From contig JAVBNZ010000002.1 of the NCBI GenBank assembly GCA_031551145.1, forward strand, positions 49,564 to 113,563: a DNA stretch of 64,000 nucleotides, read 5' to 3'. A program made the position numbers and the translations under genes. Origin of the DNA: WRKB01 sp031551145. Lineage in GTDB: Bacteria; Desulfobacterota; Desulfovibrionia; Desulfovibrionales; Desulfovibrionaceae. The notes under the pieces are model-generated. The model worked only from the letters and a program-made list of their open reading frames with translations, made no database searches and was not told the DNA's origin. Shown here piece by piece: positions 42,353-51,373 of this stretch (position 1 is its first letter; the number at the start of each line of letters is the position of its first letter).

Positions 42353-44681
42353 TTTTCCGCGCCTGCTCCACGCTGAAATTTCCCTGTGCGTCCCAGCGCA
42401 GCAGGATTTGCCCGTGTTTGTCCGTTTCCAGCAGGCGCATGCCGCGCGCGGCCAGCGCGGCGCGCACCTCCGGCGCCGGGTAGCGGGGGCTCGGGCCGTT
42501 GCTCGCCAGGGCGAGCCTTGCCCCCACGGCATCGTAAAATTCCGGGGAGAACGACGAAATACCGCCGTGGTGCGGCAGAATGAGCACAGGAGCGCGCAGA
42601 TCCGCGCCGCTTGCCGTCAGGCGTTTCAGGGCCGCCTGTTCCGCATCGCCGGGAATCAGGGCCAGGGGTTTTCCCTTCCACATCAGACGCAGCACCAGGG
42701 ACTTGTTGTTGCTGCTGCCCTTGTAGCCGGAGGGAGGATGAAGCGTTTCCAGGCGCAGATCCGGCCCCATATCCAGCGCCTGCCCGCTTATAAGCGTATT
42801 GTGCGCCAAGCCGCGTTTTTTCAGCAGAGCCGCCAGCCTTTCCGCTGCTTTATGGTTGCTGTCTCCATTCGAAGTGAAGCTTCCCACCCGAAAATGCCCG
42901 ATCAGATAAAAAAGGCCGTGCAGGTGGTCGCGATCCGGGTGGGAATTGACAATCCAGGCGAGATCGGGCGCGTGGTTCGCGCTCAAAGCCGGGGCCAGCA
43001 AGTCCCGTCCCACGTCGAAGCGGGGTGAAAAAAGGCTGCCCCCGTCTATGAGCGCGCGTCTGCCCTGCGGGGTTTCCAGCAGCACGGCCTGCCCGTGGGC
43101 CACGTCCATGAGGCGCAGGCGCAGATCTGTATCCGCTGCCTCCAGGGCGCGCAGGCCGGGGCCGATGCAGAGGAGCAGCGCCGCCGCGCCGGCCAGGAAG
43201 ATTTTTGTGCGCGTGGGCCTTGCGTCGCGGGCGCAGAGCGCGATTGCCGGCATAAGGGCCGCATAGGCGAACAGCGTTGTCCAGTGCGGGCGCAGCAGGG
43301 CCGGAAGTTCGAGCAGGCCCGCCTTGTCGAGCAGATCGAGCCCGGCGGGCAGTGCCGCACAGAGGATCAGGGCAGGCTGGAACACGAGATGCGCCGCCGC
43401 GGGCAGATCAAGGGCCGTCAAGACGGCTCCGAGCACGGCCAGGGGCATGACGATGCAGTCCAGCACGGGCAGCCAGAAGATGTTCAGGAAAAACCAGGGC
43501 CCGGCGTTGCCGAAAAAGCTTACCAGCAGTGGAAGCAGCACAATCTGCACCGTCAGGGACACGGCAAGGATCTGCGCGCCCCGGCGCTTGACGGAAGCCC
43601 GAAAACCCTTGCCCGCGGGCAGGCGCAGGCGTTCCAGAACGGGAAAACAAAGGGCCATGGCCCCCACGGAAGCGACCGAGAGCTGGAGCCCCAGGTCATG
43701 CACCGCCGTGGGAGAAAGCAGGCTGATGCAGACCACCGCGCCGACAAGGGCGTCAACAAGCGTGCAAACCCGATCGCGCAGCAGCAGGAAGGCGAAAACG
43801 CCGGCCATAATCGCCGCGCGCAGGAGGGAGGGCGGCGCATCCCCCAGCCAGAGGTACAGGGCAGCGAACGGCAGGGCGGCGAGCAGCAGCAGCTTGCGGC
43901 GCGGCAGGCGGAGAAAGATCCCGGGCGCCATCCGTCCGGCGAGACTCACCAGCAGAAAAGCGAAAAAGCCCGCCACCGCCAGGTGCTGTCCCGACAGGGC
44001 GAGACTGTGGATGAGGTTGGTTGCGGACAGTTGCTGCATGAAGGAAGTATCCATAAAGAACCTGTCCCCAAAAAGCAGGGCCGGCAATATGCCTTCCGCG
44101 CGGGTCAACTCATCTTTGTTTTCCGGATTCAGGGCCGTAACCAGCTTGGCGCGGAAAGCCTCATGCAGCCGCGCGCCTGCGGAAGGCTCACCCGTCAGCT
44201 GTACGTCGCCCGAGTTTCCACGCAGGCCGGCGCGCTGAAAAATGCCGCGCAGCCGCCACCGGATCGAGGAGTCGGAAGCGCCGGGATTTACGAAGCCCTG
44301 AATGTTGTAGATCCGGAAGGAACCTTCAAGGGTCTGCCCCGGCAAAGGACGCAGCGCGGGCTTTTCCCAGGTTAGGACGGTCAGGCTTTGCAGGGGCGGG
44401 CCGCCTTCCACGGGATGCAGGCCGCTCAGGACGATGCGCAGACGGGAATCCGGCAGGCCCTGGATGTGCGTGACCAGGCCCCGCACGCGCGGCATTTTTC
44501 CTTCCTGCTGCGCCTGCGTCAGCCAGGCGGGAGAAGAAGGCGGATTGGGCAGGGCCGCTTCCGCGACCAATGCGCCCGTCGTGACGCAGGCGCAGAACAG
44601 GCAGAGCAGGAGAGTGCGCCGGGACGGGAGCAAAACGGATGCGCCGGGAAAGAAACCGAGCAGGCGCGCGTCCGCAAGCAT
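42339..44681 (-). CDS. comEC: ComEC/Rec2-type DNA-uptake channel
   Basis: At least 780 residues. An OB-like periplasmic domain (residues ~50-170), a central competence domain with many helices beginning GILPALLFGDRF and HSLALSGQHLAVAG, and a C-terminal metallo-beta-lactamase-like domain (LMDVAHGQAVLLET, NSHPDRDHLHGLFYLI, ILPHHGG). It conducts single-stranded DNA across the inner membrane. The first ATG is 44681, but the frame stays open and encodes two more typical hydrophobic stretches up to the murA stop at 44787. Only CTG codons are available there; CTG 44783 lies 6 bases after AAGGAA. Confidence 0.9.
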   Translation of the reverse strand: MLADARLLGFFPGASVLLPSRRTLLLCLFCACVTTGALVAEAALPNPPSSPAWLTQAQQEGKMPRVRGLVTHIQGLPDSRLRIVLSGLHPVEGGPPLQSLTVLTWEKPALRPLPGQTLEGSFRIYNIQGFVNPGASDSSIRWRLRGIFQRAGLRGNSGDVQLTGEPSAGARLHEAFRAKLVTALNPENKDELTRAEGILPALLFGDRFFMDTSFMQQLSATNLIHSLALSGQHLAVAGFFAFLLVSLAGRMAPGIFLRLPRRKLLLLAALPFAALYLWLGDAPPSLLRAAIMAGVFAFLLLRDRVCTLVDALVGAVVCISLLSPTAVHDLGLQLSVASVGAMALCFPVLERLRLPAGKGFRASVKRRGAQILAVSLTVQIVLLPLLVSFFGNAGPWFFLNIFWLPVLDCIVMPLAVLGAVLTALDLPAAAHLVFQPALILCAALPAGLDLLDKAGLLELPALLRPHWTTLFAYAALMPAIALCARDARPTRTKIFLAGAAALLLCIGPGLRALEAADTDLRLRLMDVAHGQAVLLETPQGRRALIDGGSLFSPRFDVGRDLLAPALSANHAPDLAWIVNSHPDRDHLHGLFYLIGHFRVGSFTSNGDSNHKAAERLAALLKKRGLAHNTLISGQALDMGPDLRLETLHPPSGYKGSSNNKSLVLRLMWKGKPLALIPGDAEQAALKRLTASGADLRAPVLILPHHGGISSFSPEFYDAVGARLALASNGPSPRYPAPEVRAALAARGMRLLETDKHGQILLRWDAQGNFSVEQARKISEP

Positions 44682-44786
44682 GAGGAGCCCGGCGGCGGTC
44701 AGAGCCTGGAGGGGATAGAGAGGAAAAAAGAGCCCCGCCAGCCAGCCGAGCGCGCAGATCTGGCGAAAGAGCAGGGGATGCAGGGC

Positions 44787-46040
44787 TTATTCCTTTTCCC
44801 TGCGGATGCGTGCCCCCACAGCGTTGAGTTTGGCCTCTATATGTTCATAACCCCGGTCGAGGTGATAGATGCGCTGCACGTGGGTACGTCCCCCGGCGGC
44901 CAGGCCGGCCAGCACGAGGGAGGCGCTCGCGCGCAGATCCGAGGCCATGACCGGCGCGCCGGTCAGCCTGCGCACGCCGCGCACCATGGCAGAACGGCCG
45001 GAAAGGCTGATGTCCGCCCCCATGCGCACCAGTTCCTGCACGTGCATGAAGCGGTTTTCAAAAATGCTCTCTTCCACCACGCCCGCGCCTTCGGCCAGGC
45101 ACATAAGGGCCATGATCTGGGCCTGCATGTCGGTGGGAAAGCCGGGATACGGCCGGGTGCGCACGTCCGCGCCGCGCAGCGCGCCGTTGCGCCGGCGGGC
45201 CAGCAGACCTTCGGGCGTGGGCTCGAAATGCATGCCCATCGCCCCCAGCTTGACAAGCAGGGCGTCCAGCTTGTCGGTGGGGCAATTTTGCAGCACAAGT
45301 TCGCCGTCCGTGATGCCGGCGGCGACAAGAAAGGTTCCGGCCTCGATGCGGTCGGGCATGACGGCGTAGGAGCAGCCGCGCAGGCTTGAAACGCCCTTGA
45401 TGTGGATGATGTCCGTGCCCTGGCCGCGTATGTCCGCCCCGCAGCGGATGAGGAATTCGGCCAGATCGACCACCTCGGGCTCGCGGGCCGCGTTTTCCAG
45501 CACGGTTTCCCCTTCGGCCAGGCAGGCGGCCATGAGCAGGTTTTCCGTGCCGCCCACGGTGGGAAAGTCGAACATGATGTGCGCGCCCTTCAGCCTGCGA
45601 CAACGGCCGATGATATACCCTTCCTCCAGTTCGAAGCGCGCGCCCATTTTTTCCAGCGCCGTAAGATGCAGGTTGACCGGCCGCGCGCCGATGGCGCAGC
45701 CGCCGGGCATGGCCACGCGGGCCTCGCCCAGGCGGGCCAGCAGCGGCCCCAGGCAGAGCACGGAGGCGCGCATGGTTTTTACCAGTTCATACGGCGCTTC
45801 GGGCGCGAGTGTGCCGGGCAGAACGGTGGCCCTGCCCTGCTCAAAATGCGTTTCGCAGCCGAGAAGGCCGAGCAGCTTCAGCGTGGTGTGGATGTCCCGG
45901 AGCACGGGCACGTTCGTGAATTCGATCTGCTCGGAAAGCAGGATGGAGGCGAACAGTATGGGCAGGGCCGCGTTTTTCGAGCCGCTGACCGTGATCTGCC
46001 CGGTAAGCGGGATGCCGCCTTCGATAACCAGTTTGTCCAT
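44787..46040 (-). CDS. murA: UDP-N-acetylglucosamine 1-carboxyvinyltransferase
   Basis: A 417-residue MurA for the first committed step of peptidoglycan synthesis. The fosfomycin-target cysteine is present as Cys115 (PGGCAIGARPV). Lys22-Asn23 of GSKNAALP and the MTDMQAQ-like loop (PTDMQAQIMAL) are intact. Immediately upstream of comEC on the same strand. Confidence 0.96.
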   Translation of the reverse strand: MDKLVIEGGIPLTGQITVSGSKNAALPILFASILLSEQIEFTNVPVLRDIHTTLKLLGLLGCETHFEQGRATVLPGTLAPEAPYELVKTMRASVLCLGPLLARLGEARVAMPGGCAIGARPVNLHLTALEKMGARFELEEGYIIGRCRRLKGAHIMFDFPTVGGTENLLMAACLAEGETVLENAAREPEVVDLAEFLIRCGADIRGQGTDIIHIKGVSSLRGCSYAVMPDRIEAGTFLVAAGITDGELVLQNCPTDKLDALLVKLGAMGMHFEPTPEGLLARRRNGALRGADVRTRPYPGFPTDMQAQIMALMCLAEGAGVVEESIFENRFMHVQELVRMGADISLSGRSAMVRGVRRLTGAPVMASDLRASASLVLAGLAAGGRTHVQRIYHLDRGYEHIEAKLNAVGARIRREKE

Positions 46041-46100
46041 ACCGCCTCCGTAGTGTTTGAATACGGAGCGCGTATCACGTTCTCTCGAAAAATTCTACAG

Positions 46101-47363
46101 CTACCTTTTGCCGAAAACAAGGTGCTCCAGAACAAGGGCCGTCACCGTGCCCATGATGAAGCCGTTGCCCGCGAGAGGACGCAACGGGCCGGGCACGGCG
46201 GCCAGAAGTTCCGTCGGCGCAAGGGAAAAGAGCAGCCCGACCATGAGCGGCAGGGCCACGATGATGCCGCTGTTGAAGTCGGAAACGCCTTTGTCCGCAA
46301 CCAGCATGTGCAGGCCGCCGACCAGTTGGGCGCTGAGCAGATACAACATCAGCGCGCCCATTACGGCATCGGGAATGCGGCAGAAGAGGGCGATCGCGTC
46401 GGGGAAAAAGGCGCAGACAAGCAGCCCCGCCCCGGCCGGCAGCAGCGTGTGGCGCGAGGCGCAGCCCGTGGCCGCGATAACCCCCGCGCTCAGGGAATAG
46501 TCCACAGAGCCGAGAACGCCGAGCGCCCCGGACGCCATGCCTCCCCAGCCCTGAAGTTCCGCGCCTTTGGCCACGCGCTTTTCCATATCATCGGCCCGCA
46601 CCATGTGCCCGATGGATTCCACGCTGCCCAGTTCGTTGACGGAAAGCGCGAGGTAACAGAACACGAAGGAGATCAGCACGCCCGGCTCGAAAGCGAAAGT
46701 GGAAAAGAAGGCGGCTTCCTCCGCCGGTCCGCCGGCAAGCGGCGCGGCGGGGCCGAACAGGACGTAATGGGCCGCAACGCCCCCGAGCAGGCCGAACAAA
46801 ACGGTCAGCGACTTGAATACCCCCGGCAGGCGCGCGTTGCACAGTATCAGAGCAAAAACCGTCACGGCCGCGAAGCCGAGGCCGGCCATGCCTTCGCCCC
46901 GGCCCGTGGTCAGGCGCAGAATGCTCGGGGTCAGCGTAAAGGCGATGAGGATGAGGATGATCGCCACGATGCGGGAGGTAAACAGAGTACGCAGGCGCGA
47001 CAGCAGGCCGGAACGGGCCGCGAGCGCCAGGGAGAGGCCGCCGGCGGCCAGACCCGTGTACACCGCCCCCGCGCCGGAAGAGGCCGAGGCCGTTATGCCC
47101 ACCAGCAGAACGGCGGCCGGGCCGACAACCAGGGGCAGGCGGTGCCCCCAATATATCTGGACGATTGTGGTGAGACCCACCAGACCGAAAACTTTTTGCA
47201 GGTAAAAAATCTGCGCGTCGACGCCGTTATGGTGCAGACGCGCGGCGATAAGGCCCAGAATAACCGTCATGGGCAGGGAAACCACCCACCACTGCAAACC
47301 GTAAAGCAGAAAAGGAACAAGGCCCGGACGATCATCCGGGCCGTATTTCAACGGCGTTTCCAT
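46101..47363 (-). CDS. NCS2-family permease (second copy)
   Basis: A 420-residue nucleobase:cation symporter-2-like transporter with ~12 hydrophobic segments. The helix-8-like glutamate segment (SVNELGSVESIGHMVRADDM) and GVLGSVDYSLSAGVIAATGCASR are visible. ATG 47363 follows GGAGG; the in-frame extension to 47405 lacks an RBS. It is quite divergent from the permease at 4966-6429. It lies between murA and an aldehyde dehydrogenase; the substrate is unknown and need not be a purine. Confidence 0.82.
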   Translation of the reverse strand: METPLKYGPDDRPGLVPFLLYGLQWWVVSLPMTVILGLIAARLHHNGVDAQIFYLQKVFGLVGLTTIVQIYWGHRLPLVVGPAAVLLVGITASASSGAGAVYTGLAAGGLSLALAARSGLLSRLRTLFTSRIVAIILILIAFTLTPSILRLTTGRGEGMAGLGFAAVTVFALILCNARLPGVFKSLTVLFGLLGGVAAHYVLFGPAAPLAGGPAEEAAFFSTFAFEPGVLISFVFCYLALSVNELGSVESIGHMVRADDMEKRVAKGAELQGWGGMASGALGVLGSVDYSLSAGVIAATGCASRHTLLPAGAGLLVCAFFPDAIALFCRIPDAVMGALMLYLLSAQLVGGLHMLVADKGVSDFNSGIIVALPLMVGLLFSLAPTELLAAVPGPLRPLAGNGFIMGTVTALVLEHLVFGKR

Positions 47364-47418
47364 GTGAGCCTCCGGGTGAGAGGCGTTTTTTACAGCGCCT
47401 CTCACCCACAGTAGGCTC

Positions 47419-48876
47419 TTACAGGCCGCCGATCAAGGTGTAGCGGGTTTCCATGAAGTCGTGCAGGCCTTCGCGCCCGCCTTCCTTCCCGCAACCGCTT
47501 TCCTTCACGCCGCCGAAGGGCACTTCAGCCATGGCCAGCGCGGCGTCGTTCACTCCCACCAAACCGTATTCCAGGGCTGCGCTCACGCGCAGGGTGCGGC
47601 CGACATCCCTGGTGCAGAGATAGGAAGCCAGACCGAAGGGAGTGTCGTTGGCCAGAGCGATCACTTCCTCTTCCGTGTCAAAGGCCATAATCGGCGCGAC
47701 GGGGCCGAAGATTTCCTCTTGGAAGACGCGCATGCCGGTGGTCATGCCGGTGAGCACGGTGGGAGCGAAGAAGCATTTGCCCTTTTCAGGCAGCAGCGTG
47801 CCGCCGGTGAGCACTTTCGCGCCCTTGCCCACGGCGTCTTTGACCATGGCGTCACTGTTCTTGGCGGCTTTTTCGTCGATCAGCGGCCCGACTTCCACGC
47901 CCTGGTCAAGACCGTTGCCTATTTTCAGGGCGGCGGCGCGCTTGGCAAGCTCCTGCGCGAAGGTATCGTGGATCGCGCGCTGCACAAAGATGCGGTTGGC
48001 GCAGATGCAGGTTTGGCCGGCGTTGCGGAATTTGCTGCCCATGCAGGCGGCAAGGGCTTTTTCCATATCCGCGTCGTCGAACACGATGAAGGGGGCGTTG
48101 CCGCCCAGTTCCAGGCACATGCGCTTCATGGTGGCGGACATGCCGGCCATGAGTTCCTTGCCCACTTCGGTGGAACCGGTGAAGGTAAGACAACGCACCA
48201 GGGGATTTTTTGCGATGGCGGCGCTCATGTCGCGGGCGGAACCGCTGAGCACGTTGAGCACGCCGTCGGGAATGCCGGCGCGTTTGGCAAGTTCCGCCAG
48301 GGCGAGCGCGGAATAGGGCGTGGCGCTCGCGGGTTTGCACACCAGGGTGCAGCCGGCCGCCAGAGCGGCGGAGGCTTTGCGGGTGAGCATGGAAGAGGGG
48401 AAGTTCCAGGGAGTGATGGCCGCCACCACGCCCACGGGGAAATTGCGCGTAATGGGCTGCACGCCCTTGCGCGGCGCGGGGATGAGGTCACCGTAGGCGC
48501 GTTTGCCTTCTTCCGCGAACCAGGGGATGTAGGAGGCGCCGAGCCCGATTTCCCCCAGAGATTCGGCGAGCGGCTTGCCTTGTTCCAAAGTAAGGATGCG
48601 GGCGAGATCCTGCCGGTGTTTCTGGATTTCGTCATTCCAGGCCACCAACAGCCTGCCGCGCTCGGAGGGGGTCATGGCGCTCCATTGCTTGAAGGCTTTG
48701 GAGGCGGCCGCTATGGCGCGATCCGTTTCGGCCGCGCCCATGAGGGGCACGGAGCCCACGCGGGAGCCGTCATAGGGATTGGTGACTTCGATGACGCGGC
48801 CGTCGTCGGCTTTGCACCATTTGCCGTCGATGAAGCACGCTTCTCGAAAAAGTCCTGCGTCGGAAAGGCCTTGCAT
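47419..48876 (-). CDS. NAD(P)-dependent (semi)aldehyde dehydrogenase
   Basis: A 485-residue aldehyde dehydrogenase of the succinate-semialdehyde type. Motifs: AITPWNFPSSMLTRK, the catalytic Glu in LELGGNAPF and the nucleophilic Cys in GQTCICANR. RBS GAGGATC precedes ATG 48876. It is the last gene of the minus-strand region that begins with suyAB, behind a 113-base AT-rich gap. Sulfolactaldehyde dehydrogenase (SlaB) belongs to the same family, so oxidation of sulfolactaldehyde to sulfolactate is a reasonable hypothesis. Succinate semialdehyde remains the default annotation. Confidence 0.88.
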   Translation of the reverse strand: MQGLSDAGLFREACFIDGKWCKADDGRVIEVTNPYDGSRVGSVPLMGAAETDRAIAAASKAFKQWSAMTPSERGRLLVAWNDEIQKHRQDLARILTLEQGKPLAESLGEIGLGASYIPWFAEEGKRAYGDLIPAPRKGVQPITRNFPVGVVAAITPWNFPSSMLTRKASAALAAGCTLVCKPASATPYSALALAELAKRAGIPDGVLNVLSGSARDMSAAIAKNPLVRCLTFTGSTEVGKELMAGMSATMKRMCLELGGNAPFIVFDDADMEKALAACMGSKFRNAGQTCICANRIFVQRAIHDTFAQELAKRAAALKIGNGLDQGVEVGPLIDEKAAKNSDAMVKDAVGKGAKVLTGGTLLPEKGKCFFAPTVLTGMTTGMRVFQEEIFGPVAPIMAFDTEEEVIALANDTPFGLASYLCTRDVGRTLRVSAALEYGLVGVNDAALAMAEVPFGGVKESGCGKEGGREGLHDFMETRYTLIGGL

Positions 48877-48989
48877 GGTAGATCCTCGCTTTGGGTTGAT
48901 GGAGTTTGGCGTTATATATGTGTAAAAAAGCATATATTCGCATACAAACAAAAACAGACCGCTGTTGCCGCATTATTCAAAAATCGGAA

Positions 48990-49217
48990 TCATCCCCCGC
49001 AAATGAAGGGGCTCAGGTACACCCTGCAGCCCGGCCGCAGGGGAGTGGAGGGGACGGCGAGCGCACCGTCGACAAAGGCCAGCATCACGTCCGAGGGCGC
49101 AATGCCCAACATGCCCAGCAAATCTCCCAAGGTAGAGGTGTCGGGCAGAACAACGGCATCGCCGTTGTCCGAAATTTTTTCAGCAAGAGGGCCCAAGGCC
49201 TTTACGCGAACGTTCAT
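48990..49217 (-). CDS. MoaD/ThiS-like ubiquitin-fold protein
   Basis: A 75-residue sulfur-carrier-type protein starting MNVRVKALGPLAEKI and ending with the Gly-Gly tail (CGG) required for thiocarboxylation. MoaD-like genes commonly sit beside aldehyde:ferredoxin oxidoreductases, where they help supply the tungstopterin dithiolene. ATG 49217 is where the fold begins; upstream in-frame residues overlap the AOR gene's untranslated end. Weak RBS. Confidence 0.8.
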   Translation of the reverse strand: MNVRVKALGPLAEKISDNGDAVVLPDTSTLGDLLGMLGIAPSDVMLAFVDGALAVPSTPLRPGCRVYLSPFICGG

Positions 49218-49341
49218 CGCAATTTCATTGCGCCGAAATGTTTGTCGGGGCAAGCTCTTTTTACACCTGAAAAAGTTCGGGAGGAAGGGGGCAGGGGAGG
49301 AAAACTTTTGGAAGTTTCCCTCCCCTGCCACTCTCACAGCG

Positions 49342-51192
49342 TCACGCGGCGAGCCAACCCAGGTTGAGGGAGTGGAGCTTGCCCCTGCGGGGCACGCCGT
49401 TTTCATCCCAGTTCATCATTTCATAATAAAGATCGAGAGAGGTCCGGAAAGCCTGTTCGTCGATGAACCTGCCTTGAAGCGGGCCGGAGGGCATGGGCTT
49501 GTGCATGCGTTCGAAAAGGCGGTCGTCGTCTCTGCCCAGGCCTTCGCGAACATTGAACATGCGGGCCAGCACAATGGAGCGTTCCGCGGCCAGCATGAGC
49601 TCGTAAAGACTGGTCTGCCAGCCGGTGATCGCGCGCACGGTGTCCACAAGCTTGTCGTAGGTCATGGCGAAGATGGGGCGGACGACATAGTTGCAGATGC
49701 TCAGGGTGTTGTTCATGGCCCAGGTTTTCTGGCCTTCTACGAAGAAGCGCACCTTGTCGATATCGGTTTCAAGGGGTTTGGGCGGGGTAAGCACGCCGAT
49801 GGGCTTGACCAGATTCACGGCGTCGCCCTGGAAAGCCACTTCGTGCGGGGCTTCAATGTGATCCGCGCCGGTGGGCGAGAGGGCGAAACCCATGCCCACG
49901 CCGGTTTTGCCGCGCGGGTCGTGATAACCCGGCTCCTGCCCCTTGACGGCGCAGACAAACTTTTCCGCTCCCCTGCCGATTTTTTTGGCGGCCAGGGCCG
50001 AGCCTTCGGCCAGGATGTCGCCTATGCCTTCACGGCGGGCGATTTTTTCCAGCAGGGCGATCATGCCGGGGCCGTCGCCGAAGCCTTTGACGTCGCTCGT
50101 GTCAATGATGCCTTCCTCGGCCAGCTCCATGGCAAAGGCGACAACCCCGCCGGCGCTCACGGTGTCCAGGCCCAGAGCGTTGGAGCGCTCGTGCGCTTTG
50201 CTGACGTCGTCAAGAACACCGACGCCGCACATGGAGCCGAATGCGCCGAGAGTTTCAAATTCCGGGCCGCCGTAGCGTTCGTCGGAGGTGTTGTTCACCA
50301 CGCGCTTGCAGGCCACGGAGCATTTATAACAGGTGTGGCGGCCTTTGAGGATTTTTTCATAGCCGGGCAGGCCTATGGCTTCCGCGCCTTCAAACACGCC
50401 TTCCTTCCAGTTGCGGGTGGGCAGCATGCCGTTGTTTTGAAGGGTCATAACGTGCATGGGCGTGCCGTTCTTGCCCAGGTTGACGTTGGGCATGTGCTCG
50501 CTGATGGCCTTGCGGTGCCATTTGTTGAGTTCCTTCACGGCTTCGGGATCGGCGAAGGCCACGGAGTTTTCGTCGCCCAGGCAGACCAGGGCCTTCACCT
50601 TTTTCGATCCCATGACCGCGCCCATGCCGCAGCGGCCGTTGACGTGGATGAATTCGTTGACGATGCAGGCGTAGCGCACCAGGTTTTCCCCGGCCGGGCC
50701 TATGGAGGCCACGCGGATTTTGGCTTCGCCCAGTTCTTCTTTCAGGGCGTCGTGCAGAGGGGCGTTTTCCATACCCCAGAATTTGCCCGCATCGCGCAGT
50801 TCGACCGCGCCCTTGTTGATGTAAAGATAGACCGGCTTGGGGGAAACGCCGGTGAACACCACGGCATCAAAGCCGGCGTGCTTGAGTTCCGGCCCCAGGT
50901 AGCCGCCGGCTTCGGATTCCCCGAAGCCGCCGCTCAAGGGGCTTTTGGCGGCGGCCGTCAGGCGGGAAAATCCGGACAGAGGGGCGCCGCACAAAACCGA
51001 AGTGGCGAAGACGAGGACGTTTTCCGGCCCCAACGGGTCGCAGCCGGGGGGAATAAGTTTGTGCATGTACCAGGAGGCCAGCGCGCCGCCGCCCCAATAG
51101 GTGCGGTACCAGGTTTCGTCGTGTTCGTCGGTTGTCCAGGTTCCCTCGCTGAGGTTCACTACCAGGATTTTCCCGTTATAGCCGAAAGGCAT
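49342..51192 (-). CDS. aor: Aldehyde:ferredoxin oxidoreductase (tungsten)
   Basis: A 616-residue AOR. The N-terminal domain begins GYNGKILVVNLSEGTW and contains the pterin-binding ATSVLCGAPLSG, GGFGESEAGGYLGPELK and GRCGMGAVMGSKKVKA blocks. The 4Fe-4S ligands are in CYKCSVACKR plus a later Cys (SICNYVV), and HDPRGKTGVGMG contributes to the active site. The enzyme oxidises aldehydes to acids with ferredoxin as acceptor. RBS AAGGAG. It lies after the ABC genes, separated by a 180-base region with two large palindromes. It could oxidise an aldehyde from sulfonate catabolism or detoxify aldehydes. Confidence 0.92.
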   Translation of the reverse strand: MPFGYNGKILVVNLSEGTWTTDEHDETWYRTYWGGGALASWYMHKLIPPGCDPLGPENVLVFATSVLCGAPLSGFSRLTAAAKSPLSGGFGESEAGGYLGPELKHAGFDAVVFTGVSPKPVYLYINKGAVELRDAGKFWGMENAPLHDALKEELGEAKIRVASIGPAGENLVRYACIVNEFIHVNGRCGMGAVMGSKKVKALVCLGDENSVAFADPEAVKELNKWHRKAISEHMPNVNLGKNGTPMHVMTLQNNGMLPTRNWKEGVFEGAEAIGLPGYEKILKGRHTCYKCSVACKRVVNNTSDERYGGPEFETLGAFGSMCGVGVLDDVSKAHERSNALGLDTVSAGGVVAFAMELAEEGIIDTSDVKGFGDGPGMIALLEKIARREGIGDILAEGSALAAKKIGRGAEKFVCAVKGQEPGYHDPRGKTGVGMGFALSPTGADHIEAPHEVAFQGDAVNLVKPIGVLTPPKPLETDIDKVRFFVEGQKTWAMNNTLSICNYVVRPIFAMTYDKLVDTVRAITGWQTSLYELMLAAERSIVLARMFNVREGLGRDDDRLFERMHKPMPSGPLQGRFIDEQAFRTSLDLYYEMMNWDENGVPRRGKLHSLNLGWLAA

Positions 51193-51253
51193 ATGCTTCT
51201 CCTTAAAAGAGTGTCGGTAGAGCAGTTAACGAATGAAATGAGTTGATTGCTCT

Positions 51254-51279
51254 GCATGGGTTTTCATGAAAATCCATGC
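51254..51279. promoter_or_regulatory. 26-base near-perfect palindrome upstream of aor
   Basis: GCATGGG-TTTTCATGAAAA-TCCATGC: both halves match except one G/T pair. It lies 61 bases upstream of the aor start codon. It may be a regulator binding site or fold in RNA. Confidence 0.45.
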
Positions 51280-51282
51280 CGC

Positions 51283-51328
51283 GAAATAGTTGCAAGGCGG
51301 GCTTTGCCGGCCGGCAAGCAACTATTTC
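51283..51328. repeat. Long inverted repeat between ABC genes and aor
   Basis: Eleven-base perfect arms (GAAATAGTTGC at 51283-51293 and its complement at 51318-51328) enclose a GC-rich loop that can itself pair. It follows the stop of the last ABC gene by 45 bases. No U-run follows on the minus strand, so it may attenuate or stabilise rather than terminate. Confidence 0.45.
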
Positions 51329-51373
51329 AAGCGTTAAATGCTGTAGGTTGCGTGCGTCGAAACAAAGCCTTCG

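Noticed and set aside
47461..51246. 1261-codon open frame on the plus strand
   Set aside because: Runs antisense through the aldehyde dehydrogenase, MoaD-like and aor genes, all of which have clear motifs and ribosome-binding sites.
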